Made by a program: the position numbers and the translations under genes
Part shown: piece after piece, positions 1-9,924 of the stretch
Layout of the letters: every line of letters begins with the position of its first letter
Numbering within the stretch: the stretch's first letter is position 1
The notes under the pieces: generated by a model
Seen by the model: only the letters and a program-made list of their open reading frames with translations
What the model was told of the DNA's origin: nothing
Databases searched by the model: none
Origin: Atrina japonica
Taxonomy: Eukaryota; Mollusca; Bivalvia; Pterioida; Pinnidae
DNA: 64,000 nucleotides
Direction: 5' to 3'
Assembly (NCBI GenBank): GCA_030159075.1
Contig: BROG01000111.1
Span: forward strand, 1,338,501 to 1,402,500

Positions 1-261
1 AAGGTATTAGGTTTCAAAAATTGATGCGTAACTAGCACAGTCTGTCAGTAGTGTTATGATATGGTCATAAGGAGTTGATGTTCTTATCACTCTTAAGCAT
101 TTTCCGGTAAAGTGGATACACGTTATATTTAGTCGCAATAATTCGCATAACTAATTTTCGACCATTTCAGTATCTTATTTATTCATCACCTTCAGTATTC
201 ATTTTTTTCTGTTTTTACTGACTACAATAATCATTTTATCTTGATATCATCTTTAATGTAG

Positions 262-476
262 GTGACGGACTTTCATACATGGATGGGTTTTCTTTCAAAA
301 TAACGACGGACGGATGGGGTGGATGGTGGGACCGAGATGGTTGTAATGGTACGAATCTGAATGCGAATAAAAGAAGCGGTGCTTTGAAATGGGCAACAGA
401 TTGTCATGGCAATACGGCGTCAATGTGGACTGACATAGTATTTACAAAGATGACATTACGGCTGACGAAAACGTGA
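262..476 (+). CDS. Terminal exon of an upstream fibrinogen-related (FReD) gene, partial
   Basis: The 215-nt exon follows an AG acceptor at 260-261 and ends at a TGA. It encodes about 71 residues, the last third of a fibrinogen-related domain: the SYMDGF strand, the GWWDRDGCNGTNLNA segment (matching the family's WW..C...N.NG region) and the C-terminal MWTDIVFTKMTLRL, which matches the usual 'slk.tEMkirP' end. About 8 residues differ from the terminal exon at 30429-30643, roughly 89% identity. Acceptor phase and exon length are the same in both copies. Earlier exons are outside the window. It is intact and probably functional, but completeness cannot be judged from here. Confidence 0.8.
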
Positions 477-839
477 AAATGTTGTCTACTGAATTCATTG
501 GAATGCATACCGAAATGAAAGATTAAGCTAGGAATATTTTACTTGAAGTCCGAAAGATATTTGTTGATTGCTTTCTCTTGATATCATTGTCACTTGAATT
601 ATCTGGCTTATAGCTAAGGCGCTAAAATGAACATTTTGCTAACAACCAAATTATGCTGAAATGAGTGTATGCAGTTCCTTATTGTATTTTCGGTACCTGT
701 TTTAGCGAACCTTTCAACCCCAGTGATTATTTGAACGGCCTTAATTTTGCTCGGTCACAGCGGCCCCTTTTTGATGTTGCTCTGTCAGTGACGTGGAAAT
801 ATAACATGTTCAATGTAGCCTAACACTGGAACTAAACGT

Positions 840-845
840 AATAAA
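840..845 (+). promoter_or_regulatory. AATAAA poly(A) signal of upstream FReD copy
   Basis: AATAAA about 365 bp after the stop codon. The same signal followed by the same ACATTCTCTATG context recurs at 31119 after the complete gene, so it is conserved between paralogues. Confidence 0.55.
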
Positions 846-870
846 CATTCTCTATGTTTAACTTGTATTG

Positions 871-1299
871 ATTTTATCACTTTTAATGTATATTTGTTTT
901 AATTAGTCCCAGGTATCAACGCAAATTTCTTTAAAATAAAACGAGGAAAGCAAAGGCGTCGATGCTATAACAGATAAATGTTTTAATGAAATTTCAATTT
1001 TGATAGAAAATGAAGAAAATATGTTTATCAGCAGTGTTCAAATATAATCAGAGAGTAATTATAAGAATATAATTGAAATATTTTTGAAAGTGGCATTAAA
1101 CAACAACAAACAAACAATTATAAGAATGTAATCGAAAACGTAATGGAAAAGTATTCATGATCACAGCACTTTTTCATTGAAATCAATTAAATTACGATAA
1201 AGTGATCGAATAAATGTGTGATAACTGATTACATGCGATTACTCTGCAAAATGCGATTACGATTACTCCCTTCTCTCTCTCTCATCCTATGATGTAATT
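871..1299. other. Intergenic, AT-rich
   Basis: No gene is seen. At about 1087-1117 there is a short run resembling the 3' tail of the SINE 1 family (a GTGGCATTAAACAACAAC-like tail), probably a decayed insertion. Confidence 0.4.
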
Positions 1300-1790
1300 T
1301 ACTATAGGTGAGTGTCAAAATTGTCCCATAATGGTTTCTCAAGCCGGATTTAGGTTGCTAAACAGATTTTACACGTTGATTCAGTATTCCATCGATTACA
1401 ATATCACAACGAGCACAATTATAATATAAATAAAATGTCGTTGTTTTGAAGTGATCTAATTTTCAAAAACAAAAAAGATTAAATGATTAGAAGATCAAAC
1501 TATTTGATAAGTAGGCAGGATTAAAAGCGAGATAATGATTAAAGGAAATTTTACACACGGACATTTAAAGCATCGTTTGACTTACCCGTGTCCTGGGGAA
1601 TTACTATTGAGGGAACATAAAACGTATCTAAACAAGATAATTCTTGATGACTTTAATCAGTTTCCAACTAACACCTTGTTGTTTACCGGACAAACAAACA
1701 TGGCTCGATGGCCGAATGACAGTAGGAAGCAGATCGCCTTGTTTATGCTTTGGAAGAGGCTTGATCTTTAGAAAAGTGGAATAATTTTGG
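1300..1790 (+). repeat. Dispersed repeat R1, copy 1
   Basis: Aligns in order with 8215-8610 (same strand) and in part, inverted, with 14515-14800. Shared landmarks are TTTACCCGTGTCCT, a following GGGAATTACTATTGA-like run and GACTTTAATCAGTTTCC. The small open frame inside (1535-1771) is broken in the other copies, so I read this as an old non-coding or decayed mobile element. No terminal repeats recognised. Confidence 0.6.
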
Positions 1791-2739
1791 ATTTACTATG
1801 AATGAACTAACCATTTCTCTGTTGTTGCTGTTTGTACGTTGCTGAAAACATCACTGGTGCACAGATGTAGATTTCTGTTGAAACGTCTATAGACACGGTA
1901 TAAACAAAAGTACAGGTAAGTTTCGATGAGTATTCTTCAGTCTATGGGACTTCGCACGTTTCGTGTTGCGAGTATGGATATACAATAACGACCAATATAA
2001 CTAATCCGCCTTTTATACCGTATGTTTATCATAACGTACACGCATGATAATCTTCGTTCTCGTAAACGTCGTAAACAGTTTCGATACACAAACTCTGATC
2101 ATGTTGATCCGGATGATGTTTTCCAGTCTCCCTCATTATCCGACTCTCAATGATTTCGACTTAAAGCTGTCATCGAAAGAATATATTATGCTTTTGGAAC
2201 ACCCCCGATTTATTATTTCACAGACAGACATTTTTGTTAAATGTATCAATAGAAATTGGCTCGCAATTCTGCTATAAAAAGCGAGGCTGCAGAACGAGTG
2301 GTCTTTCACACCTGAACTCCCAAAGTGAAACAAAGGACAGATAACATGTAATCAAGACAAACGCTTTACTCGAATCATAAACATTCAGCATTATTTTTAT
2401 ATCAAAAACTTCAACAAAGATAGATTTAACCAAAAAAATAGATTTCATAATTAGTTTTAAATTCATTATTTTAGTATCCGTAAAATAATATGTACTTTGA
2501 ACGTAAAAATAAATAAAACCATTTTACCAGTAATCTGCACGCTTTCGTTGTGTTGTTTACATAGCGTCACACATTCTGGTGAACTCGGTTAAGTTGGCAA
2601 TCGGGTCGCGCGCATTTGACCAATGACAAGGTACCCCTTCTCATATTCTTACAAAAATAACAACAAATAAACGTTATATGAGATAAAGCTGTGAAACATT
2701 GTTGTCAAAGTTTTCGAAATGGATGCAAGTGATCCTGTA
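1791..2739. other. Intergenic stretch
   Basis: Short overlapping open frames on both strands (for example 2044-2277) have no recognisable product and no splice or duplication support. I see nothing functional. Confidence 0.4.
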
Positions 2740-3640
2740 AAACGAGCCAAGTGTTCGAATATATATACTCAAATAGCTCAAAAACTATGGAAGTTATATA
2801 TATATATATATATATATATGTTAGTGTTGAAGATTTGTAGGAAATATGCTGTAGAAATGTTGTGTGAAGTTTCAATGCCGTTGGATCAAAGGTCAAGGTC
2901 ACAGATTTATTTGAAAATTCGGTTAAAATTTCAACTCAAAATAGCTAAAAAAAACTGTGGAACTTTTATATATATGTTAGTGTTGAAGATTTGTGGGAAA
3001 TATATTGATGAATATTTGTGTAAAATTTCAAGGTCATTGGATCAAACGACAAGGTCATAGCTCAGTTTGAAAATTCAGTTAAAATTTCAACTTAACATTA
3101 CTCAATAATTATAGGACTTATATATATATGTTAGTGTTTAAGATTTGTAGGCAATTTGCTAAATAATATTTGTGTGAATTTTGAAGGTCATCGAATCAAA
3201 GGTCAAGGTCACAAATAAATTTGAAAAATCAGTGTAAATTTCGATTCAAAATAGTTCAAAATTTTCCCTCCCCGCAAATTTAGAAAGCAATAGATATTTA
3301 TAGACAATGATGCCAAGAATATTTGTGTGAGGTTTCAAGGTCGTCGGACCAAAGGTCAAGGTCGAGGCTCAAATTGAAAATTTCCACTCAAAATAGCTTA
3401 AAATCTATGGAATGTTTATAAATAAGTTCTTGTTGAGGATTTGTATACAATTTGTTGAAAAAGGTCATCGGACCAAAGGTCAAGGTCACAGCTCAGTTTA
3501 AAAATTCAGTTAAAATTTCAGCTCTGAATACCACGAGAACTATGGAATTTTCATATATATGTTAGTGTTGCTGAAAATTATGTGTGTGAGGATTCATGGT
3601 CATCTGATCAAAGGTCAAAGTCGCAGCTCAATTCATTTTC
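2740..3640 (+). repeat. Degenerate tandem array, unit about 125-160 bp, with AGGTCAAGGTCA motifs
   Basis: About six units, each with a phrase like TATATATGTTAGTGTTGAAG, then TTGTGTGAAGTTTCAA, then GGATCAAAGGTCAAGGTCAC, then AAAATTTCAACTCAAAATAG. The AGGTCAAGGTCA-type core recurs near 2889, 3047, 3201, 3352, 3477 and 3611. Open frames across it are repeat artefacts. Confidence 0.8.
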
Positions 3641-3898
3641 AAATGTTTTTTTTTCAAATATATGTTTAAGAATTTGAAAAGTTTCAAAATTCATTGAAAA
3701 CTTCCTTTCTTATCTCATTTCGTTTTCAAGTTCTTTTCAACCATTTGGTCCCGAACCAGATCGGATAACCCCGTTGTTGCTTCAACAACAACCTCGCCTC
3801 TAGTTTCTATTTATCGTTTGATTATTCAAGTTATTCAACGCAATGTAATCTGTCATGATGGACAAGTGGTAAAATAACAATATAGAAAAAAAGAATAA

Positions 3899-4077
3899 CA
3901 GTCCAACCTGGATATAGTGAAATCAAAGGGGAATGGAATTTTCTTTCGAATAAACAGGGGTTTCATAACAATCGAGTTACAATGATAACATAGAAATCTG
4001 ATCGTGGAATTAAAATCATTTCAAATAAATTAGAATTTTGATACAAAACTGTTCAGTACAAGAGTTTTCGACTGTAA
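3899..4077. mobile_element. Pogo/Tigger-like MITE relic
   Basis: Starts ACAGTCCAACCTGGATATAG and ends TTTTCGACTGTA, so the outermost bases form short inverted ends (ACAGTC/GACTGT). Internal text (GATAAACAGG-like, ATCATTTCAAAT) is shared with 59811-59935, and the CAGTCAAACCC-type end is shared with 31310-31473. Non-coding and decayed; the superfamily assignment rests only on the terminal motif. Confidence 0.4.
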
Positions 4078-4272
4078 TAACCTCATCTAAAATATTCAAA
4101 AATGGTGTTTAACTCTAATTATATACGTCTTTTATTAACTTTCAAACAATTTGTCAATGTCATTTTAATGTTAAAACGTAATTTTCATAACATTTATTAA
4201 TACTATTTATTGATTTTTTTCTAGATGTAATTTGTATAAAATATTGAAAATCTTAATGTACGAATTTACGGA

Positions 4273-4500
4273 GCCCGGGAGGTGACATAGTGGTGAAAAA
4301 ATATTCTTTGCGAACGGAATAATTATTGAGAGAAATAAACTATTCCGTGCGAACGTGATAATTAGTCCGTTCGCACGAAATAATTTTATTCCGTGTGAAC
4401 GGAATAATCACTGAGAGAAAAAATTATTCCGTTCGATAGGAATATAATTTTTTTACGCACGGAATAATTTTTTTTCACCATTATTTCACCTCCTCCCGGA
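4273..4500. mobile_element. Palindromic MITE / foldback element
   Basis: Outer inverted ends read CCGGGAGGTGACATAGTGGTG on the left and, reverse complemented, CCGGGAGGAGGTGAAATAATGG on the right. Between them the motif TTCCGT-(G/T)CGAACG / CGTTCG-CGGAATAA recurs in both orientations at least five times, so the whole segment can fold into nested hairpins. No coding capacity. Confidence 0.65.
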
Positions 4501-4934
4501 AATTTCATTTAAGTGTAAAGCTAAAAACTGTAATTTGAAGCAGTGTGCAATATAAGGAAGCAAACTTAAACATAACACATGTAACATTAAGTACCAAACA
4601 TTTCTGCCATTAATAGTATATACCAGAAACCAAACTCTTTCTCCAGTAGATTCACGAGTCATTGGTGAACATAATATCAGCATCTACCCATAGAAACCCA
4701 AGTTTGTTACAAAACTTAAATCTGCCCCACCTGGAGACACCTTTTATTTTCATTGACAAACAAAATTCCTTACCCATCCCAAAAGTTACCGTTAATTTCT
4801 GATTCGGAGGAAATAGAGAAATTCTTTCTAGAATACAATAAAGTTATAAGCAACCGTCTTAAACACAATATAATCAGTCTGGACAAACATTAAAACACCC
4901 CCTCATATTTCGTAGATACAAAATTAATGTTTAC

Positions 4935-5285
4935 CTTAGATATGTCTTCTCTTTCCATGTAGTCATAAAATTCTTCCGTTATATGCATCCCAATTTCCAT
5001 TGTACTTAACAGAAAGATGTTGCATATTGCATTTATCTTTCCAAAGTTGAATGCTTTGCAAAGTCTATATGAATAACAGAACTGTGAACACTGATATATC
5101 GTTGATTGATGTACTGAAATCCATTTGAATTCACTTGGAGTGGCTATGCTTTTTATTATTGCGAGAGAAAAGTCCGGGACACGTATATTTGTCGTGCTGT
5201 ATTTTTGTATCAGTAATATTAAGTAAATCAAATTAAACATAAATGCATAAAACAAAGATTGTGTTTTCATTTTTAGCGTTGACAT
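4935..5285 (-). CDS. Orphan exon 1 of a PAN/FReD-family paralogue (inverted)
   Basis: Starting at the ATG at 5285, this 351-nt exon has exactly the same length as exon 1 of the complete gene at 17762 and ends at the same CTAAG|GTAA donor. The encoded 117 residues share about 53% identity with that exon. They include a hydrophobic signal peptide (about residues 11-28, YLILLIQ conserved), the IRVPDF sequence after it, and the PAN/apple-like core YQCSQFCYS...CKAFNF...C with all four core cysteines. Bases just before the ATG (GTTTAC) are also conserved. No downstream exons are recognisable on the minus strand between here and the window start, where a plus-strand paralogue end sits. It may be an inverted partial duplicate or part of a gene with very long introns. 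Confidence 0.75.
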
Positions 5286-6149
5286 GTAAACCTATTCAGA
5301 ACATTGTGATAAGGATTTTAGCTACTGGCTTGTGTCTTTTTATACGCCATTATCACGCAACTAGACATATAAGTTATTCAAGTGGGATCAACATATTATC
5401 TAATGAAATTGACGCGATCAAACATACTGAGATTCACCTTCCCTAGAGAATGCAGTCAAAGACAAGATGGTATTTATAAAGACTGTCTTTTAAGTGAAAA
5501 ATACAGCTTCTGAAAAATTTAATGTTTTCAACAAAATGATCAATAAGTCATGTATGCCTTTTACCTATGTGTGATCTACGATCAGGTAGCTATTTGTTTG
5601 TTGAATTTTAAAATGAAAAAAAAAATAATTAAGCCACTGATTAACGTTTTACAGTGAAATGTATTATCTGATGAGATAAACGCATAATTAGAAAATATCA
5701 ACATTAGATTTTTTTTAAATGGCTTATAGTTCAACCGCTTTGGACGCAATGATATTGGTCAGTTGTTTAATATGGACATTTCTCGATTGTCAATCATCTC
5801 ATATAATAAAGGTGGTAAAGAAATGTGTATTTGAACTGTCACATGATAAATGTCGGATTCGGATCTAGTTCTATTTAGAAACAGTTCAACACATGTGGTA
5901 ATCTCAAGGATTGTGAGGGATCTTTCGGACGAAACTGAAAACGAGTCTTTTCACTTTTGTTCAAAGATGTGTTATTTCAATAGAGTATTTCAGTTGAAAT
6001 TTTCATTCATTGCAATAAAAAAAACATATTCCGAGTTGAGTCATGTTGTGTGGAGGTAAAAATCAGTATTTTGGGGATTTTTATATACATTTTAAAGATC
6101 CGCACAGATATTATCGAGTACTAACTTAACTGTTTAAATTTTACAGTGG
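5286..6149. other. Upstream of the inverted exon 1; no gene seen
   Basis: If the minus-strand exon is expressed, its promoter lies here. I see no decisive promoter element. The short open frames at 5243-5446 and 5850-6059 have no support. Confidence 0.35.
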
Positions 6150-6560
6150 TTACATAAGAGAAATCAAAAGTCTTCTCAAAACTGATGAAATCTTATTGAC
6201 AGAAATATTATAAACATAATACAAAAGTTATAATGCTCAAGACGATCGTTTCTGTCAATTAGACTTCATCAGTTGAGCTACAATTTTGAATAGATTTTCT
6301 AAAGAGAAAGTGGTATCAAACAAGGCCAAATAATATATCTAAACGTATAGCCAAAATCCGCCTAAGAGTAACCACTTTAAAAAGATATGGCTATATCAGC
6401 TTTAAAAGAATTTTCAATTTTGATGGTGCTATCTATGCCAAATATTACTTTGGTATAAGATTATCAACAGGAACCGAAATACCAGGTACTAGATTTATGT
6501 ATCCCCTCGGGGACTCAAACGGTCCACCAGCAGTCGTTCTGAGCATATGTTTCCGGTGAC
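6150..6560 (-). repeat. Hammerhead-ribozyme repeat, minus-strand copy
   Basis: The reverse complement aligns along its length with 58962-59352: CTGCTGGTGGACCGTTTGAG, CCCCGAGG, GTACCTGGTATTTCGGT, TGGTTACTCTTAG, then the ribozyme and an AT-rich TATTATGTTTATAATATTT end. A partial forward copy of the ribozyme core (CTGATGAAATCTTATTGACA at 6182-6201) faces the complete one, giving a local inverted repeat. The layout resembles a mussel repeat I know from memory and the pLTRs of Penelope-like elements. Confidence 0.7.
6235..6278 (-). ncRNA. Hammerhead ribozyme (type I, minimal stem III)
   Basis: Read on the minus strand: GCTCAA (stem I), CTGATGA (conserved core), a GTC...GAC stem II, GAAAC (core), ACGATCGT stem III with a two-base loop, C (predicted cleavage base), then TTGAGC, a perfect 6-bp partner of the first stem. 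One oddity is an unpaired A on each side of stem II next to the core. Such minimal type I hammerheads are known from Penelope-like elements and animal retrozymes. Activity is not shown. Confidence 0.75.
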
Positions 6561-7134
6561 TTTTGTAAAATTATAACTTTGGTATTTGGTGTTAATAATT
6601 ATAAAGAATTATAATTACCGATTAGTTTAGTATCAATGCATGCTTTTTGACGATTGGCGCTTAAAACTTACTAGGCCTTCTCCAGTTAATCAGAACACAG
6701 TAAGTAACACGTGATTGCTGATGACGAAGCGAGTACTGAATCTTCAAATTAATTTCAAATACAGATTGGTGAATGTGTTTGTGTCCGTGTACCTGTGTGT
6801 GTGCGTTCGTGCGTACGTGCGTGTGTTCGTGCGTGTGTGTTTGTGTGTATGTGTTTCTTTGTTTGTTGGAGTGGGGGAGAGAGCTTTTCGGATAAATAAA
6901 AATTATGATACCTGTGTAGTTCTGCATTTTGTGAACTAGGTACTCCATCCAGACGAAAATTATTTATTTGCAAATAACTGTTCCATTTCCCATTAAACTG
7001 CCATTTGATGCATTTCGATAAGAATCTTTAACTGAATAGTGTGCAGTTATATAAATATTGTTATACAGACATATATTCAGCCTTAACCCCCGCCCCCCTT
7101 TTCTAGATCCTCCGATTTTGTTCTTATAACTGCT
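6561..7134. other. Intergenic with degenerate GT-rich stretch
   Basis: 6776-6858 is a (GT)n-type microsatellite interrupted by CGTGC steps. 6555-6600 carries a TATAACTTTGGTATT segment also seen at the hammerhead repeats and near 53785. No gene; the short frames here are low-complexity. Confidence 0.5.
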
Positions 7135-7420
7135 ATAATCCACAATTAACCAACACTACAACATATTGGCAGCAAATCTGTCAATGCTATAACAGCGACA
7201 AACATCATCCAAAAACAACAACTTAAAGCAGACCTGTCAATGCTATAACAGCAACAAACATCATCCTGAAACAGCACCACAACAGTTTGAAAACAAACCT
7301 ATCAATACTATAACAGCGACAAATATCATCTTGAAACATCACCACAACAGCTTAAAAGCAAACCTGTCAATGCTATAGTTGCTACAGACTCCATCCTGAA
7401 ACATCACCCGACAGACTGAG
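7135..7420. repeat. Tandem repeat, about 64-68 bp unit, four copies
   Basis: The phrase CTGTCAATGCTATAACAGC(G/A)ACAAACATCATCC, then TGAAACA and CACAACA, recurs four times with increasing divergence. Confidence 0.75.
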
Positions 7421-7589
7421 AAAGGGTATCCTCTCTAAGTCCTCTTCGTGCCGAGATAGAGTAAATGTTGATACATTTCGAGTATATATGATTTAGATTC
7501 TTGTACACATTAAAAATCATATGTGACAAATTTCTTATATTAACATTACTACTTACATAACATGTTTTATTCTACAGTAACTATATCTT

Positions 7590-8050
7590 CATTTATATTT
7601 CACAAATGATCCGATATGCCAGGGCGTGAACAACATATGATGATTTCATATACATAGGTATACATAGTACTCACCGAGAAATTACTGACACAGGGATATC
7701 GAAAACTGCGTTTAATGTCAACGTTCCGCAAATTTTACGGTCGGTATAATAGTCTTGTTTGCGATTACTCTGTTTCACTAGGTGAATTGTTGAGTAGCAT
7801 TTTCGTTGGTAGTTGTTGAGACGTCTGTATCAATTGTGACGAGGATACACTCCTGACGTATTTCATTGAACTTGACTGTGGACTCACGTCGGGTGTGTGA
7901 CCGGTCGACAGGGGATGCTTACTCCTCCATAGCACCTGATCCCACCTCTTGGTTTCCAGAGGTCCGTGTTTGTCCATTTTAACCGGATTTGTATCTATGT
8001 CCTGGACATTCTATTGATTTATACTTTGGTATCTGAGATTTTTATATTCA
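7590..8050 (+). mobile_element. Penelope-like retroelement 3' fragment
   Basis: Contains GATCCGATATGCCAGGGCGTG (a relic of the RT C-terminal segment), CAGGGATATCGAAAACTGCG, the ACCGGTCGACAGGGGATGC block, and the tail TTATACTTTGGTATCTGAGA. The same blocks occur inverted at 9925-10360 next to the RT relic and as separate 3' fragments at 33095, 34085, 44380 and 58730, so this is a 5'-truncated copy. Confidence 0.65.
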
Positions 8051-8214
8051 TTGTAACAATTCAAACTTAATTCGTCTACTTTAGATTTGTTTATTTTCTG
8101 TTATAAGCGTTTTTTTGGGGTTTTTTTTTGCTGTATAATTGTATATGTAGTGTAATTCTGTTATCTAAACCTGTGAACTACTCACAACTATAAACCTGTC
8201 CTGTAATGTTATTT

Positions 8215-8610
8215 ACTTCATTTGAGTATCAAAACTGTCACCTAGTACTTTCTCAGGTAAGGGTTAGGTACAGGTTCTACACGTTGAGTAAGTGTTTTAA
8301 TGATTTCAATATCATAAACGATACAATTATAACAAATACAATTGACTTTGCAATTGTTCAAATTTTCAATTCAGTACGTAAAAAGATGAAAAGATAAACG
8401 TTTCATAGATAAATAGACGACATTAAAAGCGAAACAATGCTAAAAAGAAATTTTACAAACTGACGGTAAAAAGATCGTTTGATTTACCCGTGTCCTCGGG
8501 AATTCCTATTGAAGAAAGATGAAAAGTTTCAAGACAAGAGAATTTCTGATGACTTTAATCAGTTTCCTATACAGCCTTACAATTCCACTGGTTTTATGTG
8601 CCTGAACAAA
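8215..8610 (+). repeat. Dispersed repeat R1, copy 2
   Basis: Aligns with 1300-1790: CTACACGTTGA, ACAATTATAA, TTTACCCGTGTCCTCGGGAA and TTTCTGATGACTTTAATCAG in the same order. No intact frame is shared between copies. Confidence 0.6.
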
Positions 8611-8744
8611 GCTTGAAATGTATACCACAAAATATTCAAATCAAATCTGTTCATTAAAACATACCATTAATCTATGGTTGTTGCAAACAAATCAACCTAC
8701 TTTCATTGGTTTTATGACAAATTGCATACGCTATCAAAAAATTT

Positions 8745-8826
8745 GTAGCCTTTCACTGGCATTTGATGACGTCTTTATATGAGTGAGATATTCTTGAGTG
8801 AGACGTTTAACAACAATACAACAAAT
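8745..8826 (+). mobile_element. SINE 1, 3' fragment
   Basis: Matches the 3' half of the tRNA-type SINE: CACTGGCATTTGATGACGTC, ATATGAGTGAGATATTCTTG, GACGTTTAACAACAATAC. No tRNA head. Confidence 0.65.
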
Positions 8827-8949
8827 ACGCTACCCGAATTGGAATACTTAAATAATTTGAAATGTCTCATATTTAGAATATTCCACTACAGAGTGTAGAT
8901 GTTACATGTTAGATGTTGGGATGACCCATAATGTCTATAATCATAATAA

Positions 8950-8968
8950 TTATATATATATATATATA

Positions 8969-9043
<75 letters not shown>
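8950..9043. repeat. (TA)n microsatellite
   Basis: About 94 bp of alternating T/A with one CT interruption near 8971. Confidence 0.95.
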
Positions 9044-9045
<2 letters not shown>

Positions 9046-9360
9046 AGCTGACACCATATTTCGTGTGAATATGACGCAATTTAGAAAGCAATATTTGCCT
9101 TTTCTATTTCGATTCCAATCCTTCAAGTTTTGTTTTTTTTATATCCCCAATCATGTAAATTGCAACGCCATTGCAACAGAATTTGAAAACTAACTCGTAA
9201 TTTTACCCTTTAAAGGAGCTATGGATAGTTGCTTGATCGTAGTAAGAAAGCGACATAAAGGCAAACGGTGAAATAATGAAATTTTGTGTTCATAAAGTAG
9301 TGTAAAGCCAAGTCTATTGCACTTGAATTTTAACCATATGAAAAGATTTATTTTAACATT

Positions 9361-9480
9361 TGTTATATCCATACCAGGAATCGAACCCGGGACCTCCCTC
9401 ATGGTAGGCAAGCGTTCTAAGCATTAAGCCAAATGCTCGGATGTTAGACTCAAGGGCCTAACACTGCCTACATTTTACTA
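9361..9480 (-). mobile_element. tRNA-like SINE head, family 3, copy 1
   Basis: On the minus strand this reads as a tRNA-like promoter: a degenerate A region (TGGCTTAATGCTTAG), anticodon-like middle and a good B box GGGTTCGATTCC. A diverged sister copy with the same flank (GGCCTAACAC-GCCT, TTTACTACAC) lies at 9640-9770. No CCA-compatible acceptor stem is evident, so I do not call a functional tRNA. Confidence 0.5.
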
Positions 9481-9639
9481 CACTCCTACCTATCTTAATT
9501 TTGAGGTCCTTAATTCAGATCTCAGATCCTTAATTCCCATTACAACTTACGGTATCTATCACTCTTGTGAGTGATCCATGCTTTTGGGCAAGGACAGTCA
9601 TCACCAAATAGGGCGGAAAATCCGTTTACCGGCGACGCC

Positions 9640-9770
9640 AATGTTGTCATCGAGACCGGGAATCGAACCCGGGACCTCCCACATGCTAGGCAAGCGTTCT
9701 AAGCATTAAGTCAAAAGTCCGGACATTAGCCTCAATGGCCTAACACCGCCTCAGTTTTACTACACATTGA
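9640..9770 (-). mobile_element. tRNA-like SINE head, family 3, copy 2
   Basis: Second copy of the element at 9361, with the B box GGGTTCGATTCC intact on the minus strand. The pair sits about 290 bp apart in the same orientation, suggesting a local duplication that includes flank. Confidence 0.5.
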
Positions 9771-9924
9771 TGAAATTCAACAATTCAGGTATAATAGGGA
9801 AGACAAAATTTCATTTATCCTAAAGTCGAGTTCAAAGATTCACTTAGGTTAGTGACGTCACATCGTATAAGTACAAGGAAAAGTTGGTCAGCAGTTTGTC
9901 GTGAAAATGAAAGTAATATAAAAA

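Larger units (their letters stand above)
1..870 (+). repeat. Segmental duplication, upstream copy (3' end of FReD gene)
   Basis: This stretch aligns nearly base for base with 30163-31150: the end of the last intron, the terminal exon, the 3' untranslated region and the poly(A) signal are shared, with small indels. The copy is cut by the window edge, so the rest of the upstream gene lies to the left. Similarity fades after about 870. Confidence 0.85.

Noticed and set aside
7135..7420. CRISPR-like array
   Set aside because: Repeats and 'spacers' diverge together and the context is an animal genome; ordinary tandem repeat.
9361..9440. tRNA gene
   Set aside because: Only B-box-like and head similarity; duplicated with flank and without a clear acceptor stem, so a SINE-type head.
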